Of a stretch of 19,601 bases of DNA, positions 6,701 through 14,529 are shown piece by piece. The DNA is from an uncultured Dialister sp. (GTDB lineage Bacteria; Bacillota; Negativicutes; Veillonellales; Dialisteraceae): NCBI GenBank assembly GCA_900314595.1, contig OMVW01000030.1, forward strand, positions 1-19,601. Reading direction: 5' to 3'. A model generated the notes under the pieces. That model ran no database searches. It saw nothing but the letters and a program-made list of their open reading frames with translations, and was not told the DNA's origin. Both the position numbers and the translations under genes were made by a program. Numbering within the stretch: the first letter of the stretch is position 1; the number at the start of each line of letters is the position of its first letter.

Positions 6701-6706
6701 TATAAT
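6678..6706 (+). promoter_or_regulatory. Promoter of the envelope gene run, overlapping the terminator
   Basis: TTGCAC (6678-6683), exactly 17 bases, TATAAT (6701-6706). The -35 lies at the loop of the preceding terminator hairpin and the -10 just after its T-rich tail. It would give a leader of about 140 bases ahead of the exported-protein gene at 6855. Confidence 0.7.
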
Positions 6707-6745
6707 ATTATTAGGTGTATGCAAAATTAATATGGAATAATTGTC

Positions 6746-6794
6746 GGCAGAAACAAGGAAAGAGAATGCCTTAATTTTGTTATCCTTTTCTGCC
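6746..6794 (+). other. Stem-loop in the leader of the envelope gene run
   Basis: GGCAGAAA (6746-6753) is the reverse complement of TTTCTGCC (6787-6794), and the stem extends inward (AGGA with TCCT) past a two-base bulge, with a loop of about 25 bases. It matches no riboswitch class that I know. No T-run follows, so it is not a plain terminator. Confidence 0.4.
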
Positions 6795-6854
6795 CGGCAT
6801 CACCGGTAGATTTGATGTTCAGCAGAAGGATTTTCATAAAAGGAGGATTCTTTG

Positions 6855-7304
6855 ATGAAATTGAAAAGAATGGCAGTCTGTGCAATAGCAGCCTGCCTCA
6901 TTGGATCCGGCGGAATTCTTCAGTCAAATGCTTTCAATTTTGGGAGCGTACTTGGCGGGGTGGTCAAGGTGGGCGGTATCGGATTCCTTGTAGATAAATA
7001 TGGAGAATCCATTAACAGTGCCATCAATTCTGTCATGATGAAAGAAGGGGCCGGTACGAATTATGCCACCAAGGTGGTACCAATCATCAGTATCGGAAAT
7101 AATGGTTATATCGGAGCAGCACAAGTTATAGGTGATGCCGATCAGGTGGAAAAGGTACAGGCTGTAGGACAGCTTGAAATCAGCTGGAATGACAAATTAT
7201 TCCGGATTAAGGGCCTTATTCCTATAGACAGTAAAAATCCGACGACCTCATTCTCTCGTGTACAGGGTGTCGGTGTATCTGCGGTGATTGATGTTAAAGT
7301 GTAA
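6855..7304 (+). CDS. Unrecognised small exported protein
   Basis: A 149-residue protein with a clear N-terminal signal peptide: basic MKLKR, a hydrophobic stretch, and a likely cleavage after SNA near residue 26. The mature part is glycine-rich and hydrophobic (about 27-45, FNFGSVLGGVVKVGGIGF), followed by a compact domain with KVVPIISIGNNGYIGAAQV and ending in RVQGVGVSAVIDVKV, which suggests beta strands. I know no function; the pattern looks like a conserved periplasmic or surface protein. An in-frame TTG three bases earlier is rejected because AGGAGG (6841-6846) sits eight bases before this ATG. It is the first gene of the tightly packed run, 17 bases before the next start. Confidence 0.85.
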   Translation: MKLKRMAVCAIAACLIGSGGILQSNAFNFGSVLGGVVKVGGIGFLVDKYGESINSAINSVMMKEGAGTNYATKVVPIISIGNNGYIGAAQVIGDADQVEKVQAVGQLEISWNDKLFRIKGLIPIDSKNPTTSFSRVQGVGVSAVIDVKV

Positions 7305-7321
7305 TTCTGGGGGATGATTGT

Positions 7322-8530
7322 ATGATGAAAAAAGCTTTACTGGCAGCGGGAATTTCTCTGTTACTGACTATGCCTGCATTTGCAGAAGAACCGGTTACTC
7401 TTTCTGAGCGCATCGACCGGGTGGATGAAGTGATTTATGGCACGGCCCAGAATGGGTCTCTCTTGAACCGTGTGGACCGGGCAGACAATGTGATTTATGG
7501 TAATGGAAATACCTCAGCCAATGGACTGGATGACCGTATTACCAATCTGTATATAGATGTGGTAAAGAATGATAATGATGCCACTCCTTCTATTTCCACC
7601 AGAATTAATGCCATGGAATATTATCTGACTGATGAGATTAAAACAGATGGTGTAAATACGAGAGTTGGCGAGCTGGAAACAAAGGTATATGGAAGTGCCA
7701 AAACCGGTGCCCTGGACCAGCGTGTATCCAATCTGGAAAAGTCAGTTTATGGTGACCAGCATTATGAAATGAAGAGTGTGGAACTTCCGGCGGATACGGT
7801 ATTCAAGATTTCTCTCAATGATGATGTAAGCAGCAAGACTAATGAAGTTGGTGATCCGGTGACCTTCACGGTACAGGAAGACGTAATGGTAGGAGATGTG
7901 CTGGTCCTGCCAAGGGGCTCTCAGGGCAGCGGCGTGGTGACAAAGGTTACCCAGCCGAAGAGTTTTGGCCGTTCTGCAGCACTGGATATATCCTTTGACC
8001 AGGTATTCTCCATGGATGATGAAGCTATCCCGACCGTGCTTGGACCTGAAGCAAAGGAAAAATTGAAGATGGAAGCAGCTGCTGTAGGTGCTTCTACCAT
8101 TGGCGCCCTGGCTCTGGGACCAATCGGCCTTGTCGGCGGTTTCTTTGTCAAAGGCAAGGATGTAAGTCTACCGGCTGGCACCAATCTCTATATTGAAACG
8201 CAGGAGGCTGTCACTACAAAAGGCCTCGTACTCACCAATGGTGCTCCTAATGCGGTCATCCGCAAACGTATTTCCAGAAGCGCTGTCGCAAATAACGAAA
8301 CCACTGCCGCTTCAGCAGCAGATAACAAAATTGAAGAAGAAGGAACCACGATTAAAGAAACAGCCGGAGAAGCAGTGAAGGAAACTTCTGCAAAAACCGG
8401 CAGCCTGAATGAAAAAGCCAAGGCGGAACTGGAGGCAGTCCGTGAAAAGAGTTCAGAAGAAAAGGGCACTGCAGGCAGTGATTCTTCCGTAAATGAAGAA
8501 CCGTCCGTAGTGATCGTGAGAAATGACTAA
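7322..8530 (+). CDS. Exported protein with ~20-residue RV..L...VYG repeats and a glycine-zipper-like region
   Basis: A 402-residue exported protein of unknown function. The signal peptide ends near AFA-EE (residue 21). Residues 28-145 hold six repeats with period 20-22: arginines at 30, 50, 72, 94, 114 and 134 each begin an R-V/I-x-x-hydrophobic helix, four of them ending in (I/V)YG. They probably form short coiled-coil segments. Residues about 150-240 (LPADTVFKISLNDDVSSKTN, then VGDPVTFTVQEDV and LPRGSQGSGVV) look like a beta domain seen in other envelope proteins. Residues 250-276 are Ala/Gly-rich (VGASTIGALALGPIGLVGGF), then a charged, Ser/Glu-rich tail (320-402). Two ATGs, at 7322 and 7325, are possible; GGGGGAT lies just upstream. 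Its last 8 bases overlap the next gene. Confidence 0.85.
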   Translation: MMKKALLAAGISLLLTMPAFAEEPVTLSERIDRVDEVIYGTAQNGSLLNRVDRADNVIYGNGNTSANGLDDRITNLYIDVVKNDNDATPSISTRINAMEYYLTDEIKTDGVNTRVGELETKVYGSAKTGALDQRVSNLEKSVYGDQHYEMKSVELPADTVFKISLNDDVSSKTNEVGDPVTFTVQEDVMVGDVLVLPRGSQGSGVVTKVTQPKSFGRSAALDISFDQVFSMDDEAIPTVLGPEAKEKLKMEAAAVGASTIGALALGPIGLVGGFFVKGKDVSLPAGTNLYIETQEAVTTKGLVLTNGAPNAVIRKRISRSAVANNETTAASAADNKIEEEGTTIKETAGEAVKETSAKTGSLNEKAKAELEAVREKSSEEKGTAGSDSSVNEEPSVVIVRND

Positions 8531-10178
8531 GACATCAATCAAACTGCTCGTACCTTTTGTACTGGCAGGCATCCTCGCATTTCCGGCAGAGGCAAGGCCG
8601 ACTCAGCTTGCTGAAATGAGCCCTGAAGAAGCTCTTAAATACAACATGCTGGATGCGGAGGAGGAAAAGGACAGGGAAGAACTGGAAGAAGCGGATAAGG
8701 GCGTCATGGTCATTGCTCAGTCTTCCACGTCTTCTGCTGCAAAACCAAAGAAAAAGGCACCCAAAAAGAAGGGGAAGGATGGAGAAGCAGAGAGCAACGG
8801 TATTTCCGCCCAAAATCCTCTTTATGTAACTGCAGACCGCATGCATTACAATGATGCTACCGGTGATGTGGATGCCATGGGCCGGGTGATTATACGTCAT
8901 ATGATGGATAATTATCAGACGGAATACGTCTATGGCAATACCCTTGCCCAGAAATATGTGATTCCGGGTGAATTGAAATGGGTTAATCCCACTACTAAAA
9001 TGAAGGCAGCCAGGGCTGATTATGATGCAGCCAAAGGAATAGGCCATTTCGAAAATTTAGATGGGTGGGATTCCAATACCTATTACTTCAAGGGCAGTGC
9101 CGGTGTTTATGATCGAAATGATAATAAAATTCTGGTGCAGAATGGTTACTTCACCACGAAACATGCTGTGGCAAAAGTTCCGGACTATCGGATCGAAGCT
9201 GATTCCATCGATATTTATCCCGGTGATCATTATACAGCCCACAACGTGAAATTGATGGCGAAAAATACCACCCTCATTACCCTTGCCAGCTATAGCGGGT
9301 CTCTTGTTCATGATGAGGGAGCTATAAGCCTGTGGTCTCTTATTCCCCGGCCGGTATTTGATTCTGATAATGGTTTTGGCCTTCATAACGAACTGCATAT
9401 TCCTTTGGGTGGAGATCCGGACCTGGAAATTTATCTGAAAAATCGTTGGTATACAAAATCCGGATACAAGCCCGATATGGGTATTCGTTATCGTACACCT
9501 CTCGGTACGGCTAAATTCTTCTATGCTGAACAGGAAAGTACGACCAATGATGATGGCGGTATCTGGGTAAAGAAAAAACCGGCCTTTTCCTTCGATACCA
9601 GGCATTTCTACCTCTTCGGTTCCCGATTCTATGTGGGCGCCTATGGGGAAATTGCCAAATGGGATGAAGACCAGGGAAGGCGTCATCCCAAAGGAACCTA
9701 CAAAGGCTTTGATGCCTACATTTCCAGTAATCCATGGAAACTTGGTAAATTTGTGAATTTCAGCTGGAAAGCAGGTTATGCGAAGGATTATTACAGTTTC
9801 GATGATTATTTCTGGTATAAAGGTCATCGGGAAAAGAGTAATGTTCGCCGTAACGGGTACTATTCACTTGGGCTTTCCGGCGGTTATGGACCGATTCGTG
9901 CGTGGGTGAATTACACTGACCGGGATATCAAAGGCTATACCCGGTATCGCTACGATTCTTACAGCAGTGAAAAGCCACTGGGGCTTGGATTCCGCTGGCA
10001 GGCCACTCATATGGATGCGTTCAGTTTATCCTGGACCATCGATACAGTGGATGGACATCTGGATCATCGTTACTGGACCTACTACAGAGACATGCATTCT
10101 TTCTATGCCTGGATCCGGTATGACGATATTGAACATGAAACCAAATTTATGATTATGCCTAAGGATTTCAAATTCTAA
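8523..10178 (+). CDS. OstA/LptD-family outer-membrane protein with a short barrel
   Basis: LptD takes lipopolysaccharide from the periplasmic OstA/LptA bridge and inserts it into the outer membrane. Here a signal peptide (about 1-24) and a Lys-rich linker (74-85) precede an OstA-type domain (about 98-255; PLYVTADRMHYNDATGDVDA, IRHMMDNYQTEYVYG, YRIEADSIDIYPGD) and a C-terminal part (about 280-551) rich in alternating aromatic strands, ending in KDFKF, the terminal Phe of outer-membrane barrels. The 551 residues are short beside the ~780 of E. coli LptD, and the ~270-residue barrel region is too small for 26 strands. No cysteine is present, so the disulfides of E. coli LptD are absent. It may be a reduced LptD or an OstA-domain barrel with another job. 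The ATG overlaps the upstream stop (ATGACTAA), implying translational coupling. Confidence 0.85.
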   Translation: MTKTSIKLLVPFVLAGILAFPAEARPTQLAEMSPEEALKYNMLDAEEEKDREELEEADKGVMVIAQSSTSSAAKPKKKAPKKKGKDGEAESNGISAQNPLYVTADRMHYNDATGDVDAMGRVIIRHMMDNYQTEYVYGNTLAQKYVIPGELKWVNPTTKMKAARADYDAAKGIGHFENLDGWDSNTYYFKGSAGVYDRNDNKILVQNGYFTTKHAVAKVPDYRIEADSIDIYPGDHYTAHNVKLMAKNTTLITLASYSGSLVHDEGAISLWSLIPRPVFDSDNGFGLHNELHIPLGGDPDLEIYLKNRWYTKSGYKPDMGIRYRTPLGTAKFFYAEQESTTNDDGGIWVKKKPAFSFDTRHFYLFGSRFYVGAYGEIAKWDEDQGRRHPKGTYKGFDAYISSNPWKLGKFVNFSWKAGYAKDYYSFDDYFWYKGHREKSNVRRNGYYSLGLSGGYGPIRAWVNYTDRDIKGYTRYRYDSYSSEKPLGLGFRWQATHMDAFSLSWTIDTVDGHLDHRYWTYYRDMHSFYAWIRYDDIEHETKFMIMPKDFKF

Positions 10179-10217
10179 TCCGGCAGGAGAGGCCGGCACT
10201 CACGAAGGTGGATTCCT

Positions 10218-10781
10218 ATGGAACTGAAGGGGAAATGGATTATACCGGCTGCCGGCACAATTGCAGCAATCCTTATTATCTGGGGATTTACCGGAGAGGG
10301 AACTGCCCGGAAACTTCTGCCGGAAAAAGAGGCTGCTCCTCAACAGGCAGTTTCAGTGAAAGAATCAAAAGCAGATTTTAATGAGGAAAGCGGGCCTGTC
10401 ATGAAATATGATGCGGCTCGTTACCGCCGTGCAAAACCGCTGGCAGATCCATTTCATGCTGAGGCCATAGCTAAAGCCATGGCTCAGGAAAAGAAAGCGT
10501 ATTCTAAAGGAATTTCTGGGGCTCCTGCCGGGAAGGCATCTGCTCCGGGAGATGACCGTTTGGGGAAAATCCGGACTGCAGAAAAGAAGCATTCCGATAT
10601 TCCCGTGTTGAAGGGTATTTTAGCCTACAGGGATGACCGCAGGGCCATTTTGGAAATAGACGGAATGTCCATGGTGGTTAAAGAAGGAGAAAGGGCAGGT
10701 CTATGGACTGTTTCCCATATAGGAGAGAAAAATATCATACTCACCGGCGCCCAGGGCACGCTGGAGCTTGGTACCCGCTAA
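10218..10781 (+). CDS. PilP/GspC-like inner-membrane protein
   Basis: A 187-residue protein with a short cytosolic start, one membrane helix (about 7-25), a disordered charged periplasmic linker (about 30-125) and a compact C-terminal domain (about 128-187; DIPVLKGILAYRDDRRAILE, then VKEGERAGLWTVSHI). This layout, and the sequence of the last domain, resemble PilP of type IV pili and the homology region of GspC in type II secretion, both of which link the inner-membrane platform to the secretin. The gene is followed at once by a secretin gene with overlap, which supports the call. AAGGTGG lies six bases before the ATG. The similarity is low, so PilP versus GspC cannot be decided. Confidence 0.7.
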   Translation: MELKGKWIIPAAGTIAAILIIWGFTGEGTARKLLPEKEAAPQQAVSVKESKADFNEESGPVMKYDAARYRRAKPLADPFHAEAIAKAMAQEKKAYSKGISGAPAGKASAPGDDRLGKIRTAEKKHSDIPVLKGILAYRDDRRAILEIDGMSMVVKEGERAGLWTVSHIGEKNIILTGAQGTLELGTR

Positions 10782-12190
10782 TTAAGAGAGCGGGTATCGC
10801 TCTTTTCTGCGCCGTATTTTTCTCCACCGGTCTTTGTGCTGCAGAGGCTGAAGAGGGGCGAAGGGCCGAAATGGATATCGATTCACCTGTCCATGAGACG
10901 GTTAAGGAAGAGCTTTCCCGTCTGCCTGAAGCTGAAACTGCCCAATCGGCGGTTGAAATCAAAGAACAGGAAAAAAGAGGCGAATTTTCCCTTCATGTGA
11001 TTCATGCGCCGGCAGAAGAAGTCTTGAGGAGCCTTGCGGACCTGACAGGGAAAAACCTCATTTTCTCCGGCCATTTGAATGAGACCGTAACTGCAAGCCT
11101 GGATCATGTGACTCCGGAAGAGGCCGTCTCATCTATTCTGGCATCCTGCGGCCTTTCAGCCAGGACAGAAGGAAATACGATGATTGTATTCAATCATAAA
11201 CTGGAAAAAGATGCCGGTATTTCCACCAGAGCTTTTCGTCTTTCTTATGCAGAGGCCCGGGAAGTGGCTGAGGGCCTGAAGAATATTTCAGAGAAGGGCA
11301 AGGTTACTTTCAGCCCTTCTTCCAATACTGTCCTTGTCAGTGGTACACCTGCGGAGCTGATGCAGGCAGAAAGTCTGATTTCCCTTCTGGACGTTCCGGA
11401 AAAACAGGTAAAGGTAGAGGCGGAAGTTGTAGCCGTTAATAAAAGCTATGCCAGAGAGCTTGGCATTGACTGGGATTTCAGAAGTCTTACGGGCAGCGCC
11501 AGCTATGAAAGGGACAGCTGGAGTGAGCAGCGCTATGTCACAGATGATGAAGGAAATATCCGTTATGATGAAGATGGAAATCCCAGAGTCCGCAATGTGG
11601 AGCAGAGCGGATGGGATATAGATATTCCTGATGGTTATGCCGGTATCTCATACGGTCGTTCTATTGCGGGGCATCCTTATACTTTCTTCTTTCAGGCAAA
11701 GTTGAATGCGCTGGTTACGAAAGGAAAAGCGAAGGTACTGGCAAGGCCCAATGTGGTGACTATGAATGGAAGGAAGGCGGAAATCCTGATTGGAAGCCGT
11801 ATCCCTGTTATCGTAGAGCATCTGGAAAACGGGGTCAAGACGACTGCCACTGAATATAAGGATGCAGGTATCAAGCTCACTTACACGCCTATTATCAGCC
11901 GGAAAGAGGAAATCACGGCGGATGTGCAGGCAGAAGTGGCTACACCTTATCTTGTGCCTGAGATGAAGGCATACCGCATTATTACCCGCTCGGCTAATAC
12001 CATGGTGCGTCTGAAATCGGGAGACATGCTTACCATTGGAGGACTTATCGATAAAGAAGAATCAAAAACATTCCGCAAAGTGCCTATTCTTGGTGATATT
12101 CCGATTCTGGGGAAACTCTTCCAAAGCCATGGAACAAGTACAGAGGAATCAGAAATAATTATTATCATTAAAGCGGAACTTGTAAAATAA
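10703..12190 (+). CDS. Secretin (PilQ/GspD family outer-membrane channel)
   Basis: Secretins form a multimeric gated outer-membrane pore for type IV pili, type II secretion or DNA uptake. An STN/N0-like domain is at about 95-165 (FSLHVIHAPAEEVLRSLADL, then TGKNLI), an N1/NolW-type domain at 175-230, and the secretin domain at 234-493 with VLARPNVVTMNGRKAEILIG (345-364) and the closing VPILGDIPILGKLF (460-473). Numbering is from the ATG at 10703. That start overlaps the PilP-like gene by 79 bases and puts a 27-residue basic stretch before the signal peptide (LIKRAGIALFCAVFF, cleaved near CAA-EA). No ATG, GTG or TTG lies closer; an ATT at 10781-10783, overlapping the upstream stop as TAATT, would give a normal-length signal. 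The start is therefore unsure. No pilM, N or O genes are beside it. Confidence 0.88.
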   Translation: MDCFPYRREKYHTHRRPGHAGAWYPLIKRAGIALFCAVFFSTGLCAAEAEEGRRAEMDIDSPVHETVKEELSRLPEAETAQSAVEIKEQEKRGEFSLHVIHAPAEEVLRSLADLTGKNLIFSGHLNETVTASLDHVTPEEAVSSILASCGLSARTEGNTMIVFNHKLEKDAGISTRAFRLSYAEAREVAEGLKNISEKGKVTFSPSSNTVLVSGTPAELMQAESLISLLDVPEKQVKVEAEVVAVNKSYARELGIDWDFRSLTGSASYERDSWSEQRYVTDDEGNIRYDEDGNPRVRNVEQSGWDIDIPDGYAGISYGRSIAGHPYTFFFQAKLNALVTKGKAKVLARPNVVTMNGRKAEILIGSRIPVIVEHLENGVKTTATEYKDAGIKLTYTPIISRKEEITADVQAEVATPYLVPEMKAYRIITRSANTMVRLKSGDMLTIGGLIDKEESKTFRKVPILGDIPILGKLFQSHGTSTEESEIIIIIKAELVK

Positions 12191-12213
12191 AACGGCAGGG
12201 AAATCGAACTGAT

Positions 12214-14100
12214 ATGTCAATTTTAAAAATAACCGGATTGTCTAAATCCTTTGGAATTAAAACAGTATTTGAAAACGTTTCCTTTGAGGTGAGAAGTGGT
12301 GAAAGAATCGGCCTTGTTGGCGCCAATGGTGCCGGCAAGACCACTCTTTTAAAGTGCATCATGGGAACTGAGGAATATGATAAGGGTTCTGTCAAGGCAA
12401 GTGACGGGGCTATTATCGGTTATCTGAGGCAGGATTTCAATTATTCGAGTCGCACTATTCGGGAAGAAATGGAATATGCCTGGAAGGATGTACTTTATTA
12501 TAAAGATAAGATTGAAGACCTTACCCGGGAACTTTCTAAAAATAAAAATGATGAAGCCCTGGTATCAGCCTATGGCAGGGCAGAAGAACGATTTGAATTT
12601 CTGGGTGGATATGATTATGAGTCCACTACAAGGAAAATACTGACCGGTCTGGGATTTTCCAACGAAGACTGGGATCGGGATATTCATTCCTTCTCAGGCG
12701 GGCAGAAAGTCAGAATCAACCTGGCTGCCGCATTTGTTCGTCATCCGGATTTTCTTCTTCTTGACGAACCTACAAATCATCTGGATATGAATATGCTTGA
12801 ATGGCTGGAAGATTATCTGCGCTCCTATAAGGGAGGCATTCTGATGATTTCCCATGATCGCTATTTTCTGGATGGGGCGGCTACGGGCATCATCGATCTG
12901 GAAAATCATCATATCCGTACATTCAGGGGTGGTTATACCAGGTATCTGGAGACAAAGACAAACCAGGATAAGGCGTATGAGAAAGCTTACAACCTTCAGC
13001 AGGAGCATATCAAGGAAACGGAAGAATATATCCGGCGTTACAAGGCAGGTATCAAGGCAAAACAGGCCAGAGGCAGACAGTCCCAGTTGAACCGTCTGGA
13101 AAGGCTGGAAAAACCGGTTCATCAGGCAACGCTCCGGTTTCACTTTGATCCGCCGCAGGAGTGTGCGGAAAAGGTGCTTGATATACTTCGCGTGGAAGGT
13201 TCTTACGGGGATAACATCCTTTTCCGCAATCTTTCCATGCATATCAAAAAAGGGGAGACTGTGGGTCTGATCGGTCCTAATGGTACCGGAAAGACAACAC
13301 TCCTGAAAATGATTACCGGGGATAAAAAAACGGATGCAGGCTTTATACAGCTTGGAAGCAATGTGAAAATGGGTTATTATTCCCAGGAACAGGAGAGGCT
13401 CCATCCCAAACTCACCGTACTTGACGAGGTAAGAGATACTTTTAATTTTGGAGAAAAAGAGGCAAGAAATATCCTGGGCATGTTCCTTTTCCGGGGGGAT
13501 GATGTCTTTAAAAATGTGGGTATGCTTTCCGGCGGTGAAAAAGCCAGACTTTCCCTTCTCTGCCTTTTCCTGGAAAAGCCGAATTTCCTCATCCTTGATG
13601 AACCGACGAACCATCTGGACATACCTACCAGAGAAATCATGGAGGATGCGATTCAGGCTTTTGGCGGCACCTGCCTCGTCGTTTCTCATGACCGCTACTT
13701 CCTGGACAAGATAGCTACCCGTATCCTGGAAATGGATAATGGGAAGCTGACCGAGTATCTTGGTAATTACAGCTACTATAAAGAAAAGAAAAAAGATCTG
13801 GAAGATTTTGAGAAGGACAGGAATGGAGAACCTGAGAAGGAAGCAGAACCGGAAATAGAAAAACCGGTGGATGTAAAGAAATCTTCATCCAGAGATGAAC
13901 CGTCTGCTGCCGATATTTCAAAACTTTCTCATGTGGAAATGGAAATCGGCCGCCTCGAGGCTACTATCAAGATGTATACGGTCCAGATGAGTATGACTCC
14001 GGAAAACTATACCGAACTGGCTGCTGAATATGAAGACGCAAAGAAAAAACTGGATAAACTTTATGAACAGTGGGACGAGCTGGCAGCAAAGACAGAATGA
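12214..14100 (+). CDS. ABC-F family ATPase (ribosome-associated, YfmR/Uup-like)
   Basis: ABC-F proteins have two ATPase domains and no membrane part; they bind the ribosomal E site and relieve stalling or give antibiotic resistance. Domain 1 has Walker A GANGAGKTT (36-44), signature FSGGQ (160-164) and Walker B LLLDEP (181-186). The linker (about 245-310) holds the Arg/Lys-rich helices typical of the P-site tRNA interaction motif (YKAGIKAKQARGRQSQLNRL). Domain 2 has GPNGTGKTT (354-362), LSGGE (438-442) and LILDEP (459-464). A charged linker (530-565) and a C-terminal coiled coil (about 570-628) match the Uup/YfmR-type extension. The 628-residue length is normal. The ribosome binding site is weak (AGGG, 13 bases away). 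It follows the secretin by 23 bases and probably shares its transcript. Confidence 0.93.
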   Translation: MSILKITGLSKSFGIKTVFENVSFEVRSGERIGLVGANGAGKTTLLKCIMGTEEYDKGSVKASDGAIIGYLRQDFNYSSRTIREEMEYAWKDVLYYKDKIEDLTRELSKNKNDEALVSAYGRAEERFEFLGGYDYESTTRKILTGLGFSNEDWDRDIHSFSGGQKVRINLAAAFVRHPDFLLLDEPTNHLDMNMLEWLEDYLRSYKGGILMISHDRYFLDGAATGIIDLENHHIRTFRGGYTRYLETKTNQDKAYEKAYNLQQEHIKETEEYIRRYKAGIKAKQARGRQSQLNRLERLEKPVHQATLRFHFDPPQECAEKVLDILRVEGSYGDNILFRNLSMHIKKGETVGLIGPNGTGKTTLLKMITGDKKTDAGFIQLGSNVKMGYYSQEQERLHPKLTVLDEVRDTFNFGEKEARNILGMFLFRGDDVFKNVGMLSGGEKARLSLLCLFLEKPNFLILDEPTNHLDIPTREIMEDAIQAFGGTCLVVSHDRYFLDKIATRILEMDNGKLTEYLGNYSYYKEKKKDLEDFEKDRNGEPEKEAEPEIEKPVDVKKSSSRDEPSAADISKLSHVEMEIGRLEATIKMYTVQMSMTPENYTELAAEYEDAKKKLDKLYEQWDELAAKTE

Positions 14101-14155
14101 GAGATTGAGCTCAGCCGTCAGTAAGATGACCGTTTCTGAAGAAATGAGACAATAA

Positions 14156-14193
14156 AAAAACAGTGGGAAATGAAATTATTTCCCACTGTTTTT
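14156..14193. terminator. Bidirectional terminator between abc-f and bofA
   Basis: AAAAACAGTGGGAAAT (14156-14171) pairs perfectly with ATTTCCCACTGTTTTT (14178-14193) around a 6-base loop. Runs of A on the left and T on the right let it end transcripts from both sides, the long + strand run and the minus-strand dnaX-ebfC-recR-bofA cluster. Confidence 0.92.
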
Positions 14194-14204
14194 GTCGTTA
14201 TGGT

Positions 14205-14456
14205 TTAAAAGAAGAGATCCCTAATCGCCAGGAGGATGGTTCCCGGTGTGCCGAGGAGAGCTACGATGAGACCGTTGGTAAAAGTCCAGGTAATATGGGT
14301 AATACCGAGGGTATTCAGCAGGTAGAAAAGGATGCCGCCGCAAATGATGTTTCCAACTACTTTTTTCACCGCATGAACAAAGAAGAAAAAGGCAATCAGG
14401 ATAATGATGATACTGGTGATGCCATAGCCTCCGAGGGCTCCTAAAGATTCAAGCAT
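14205..14456 (-). CDS. bofA: BofA-family membrane protein
   Basis: An 83-residue membrane protein of the BofA (pro-sigma-K processing inhibitor) family. In spore-formers BofA holds back the SpoIVFB protease that activates sigma-K. The conserved part is the VVGNIICGGILFYLLNTLGI stretch (33-52), followed by FTNGLIVALLGTPGTILLAI (59-78), with an extra N-terminal hydrophobic helix (12-27). The position after recR in a dnaX-ebfC-recR block matches Bacillus and clostridial order, which strengthens a call that the sequence alone would leave weak. GGAGG lies five bases before the ATG. Whether this organism sporulates cannot be told from the window; if not, the protein must do something else. Confidence 0.82.
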   Translation of the reverse strand: MLESLGALGGYGITSIIIILIAFFFFVHAVKKVVGNIICGGILFYLLNTLGITHITWTFTNGLIVALLGTPGTILLAIRDLFF

Positions 14457-14529
14457 AAGTGCCTCCAGAAAAATGCTGCCTTTGGCAGATGTTTTAAAAA
14501 GAAGGACTTCGGGGAAAGCCTTTCCATTC

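Noticed and set aside
6852..6854. TTG as the start of the exported-protein gene
   Set aside because: The ATG directly after it has better spacing from AGGAGG and is the stronger codon.
12694..13689. Minus-strand open frame of 331 codons
   Set aside because: Fully antisense to the ABC-F gene, whose motifs are unmistakable; no recognisable protein in it.
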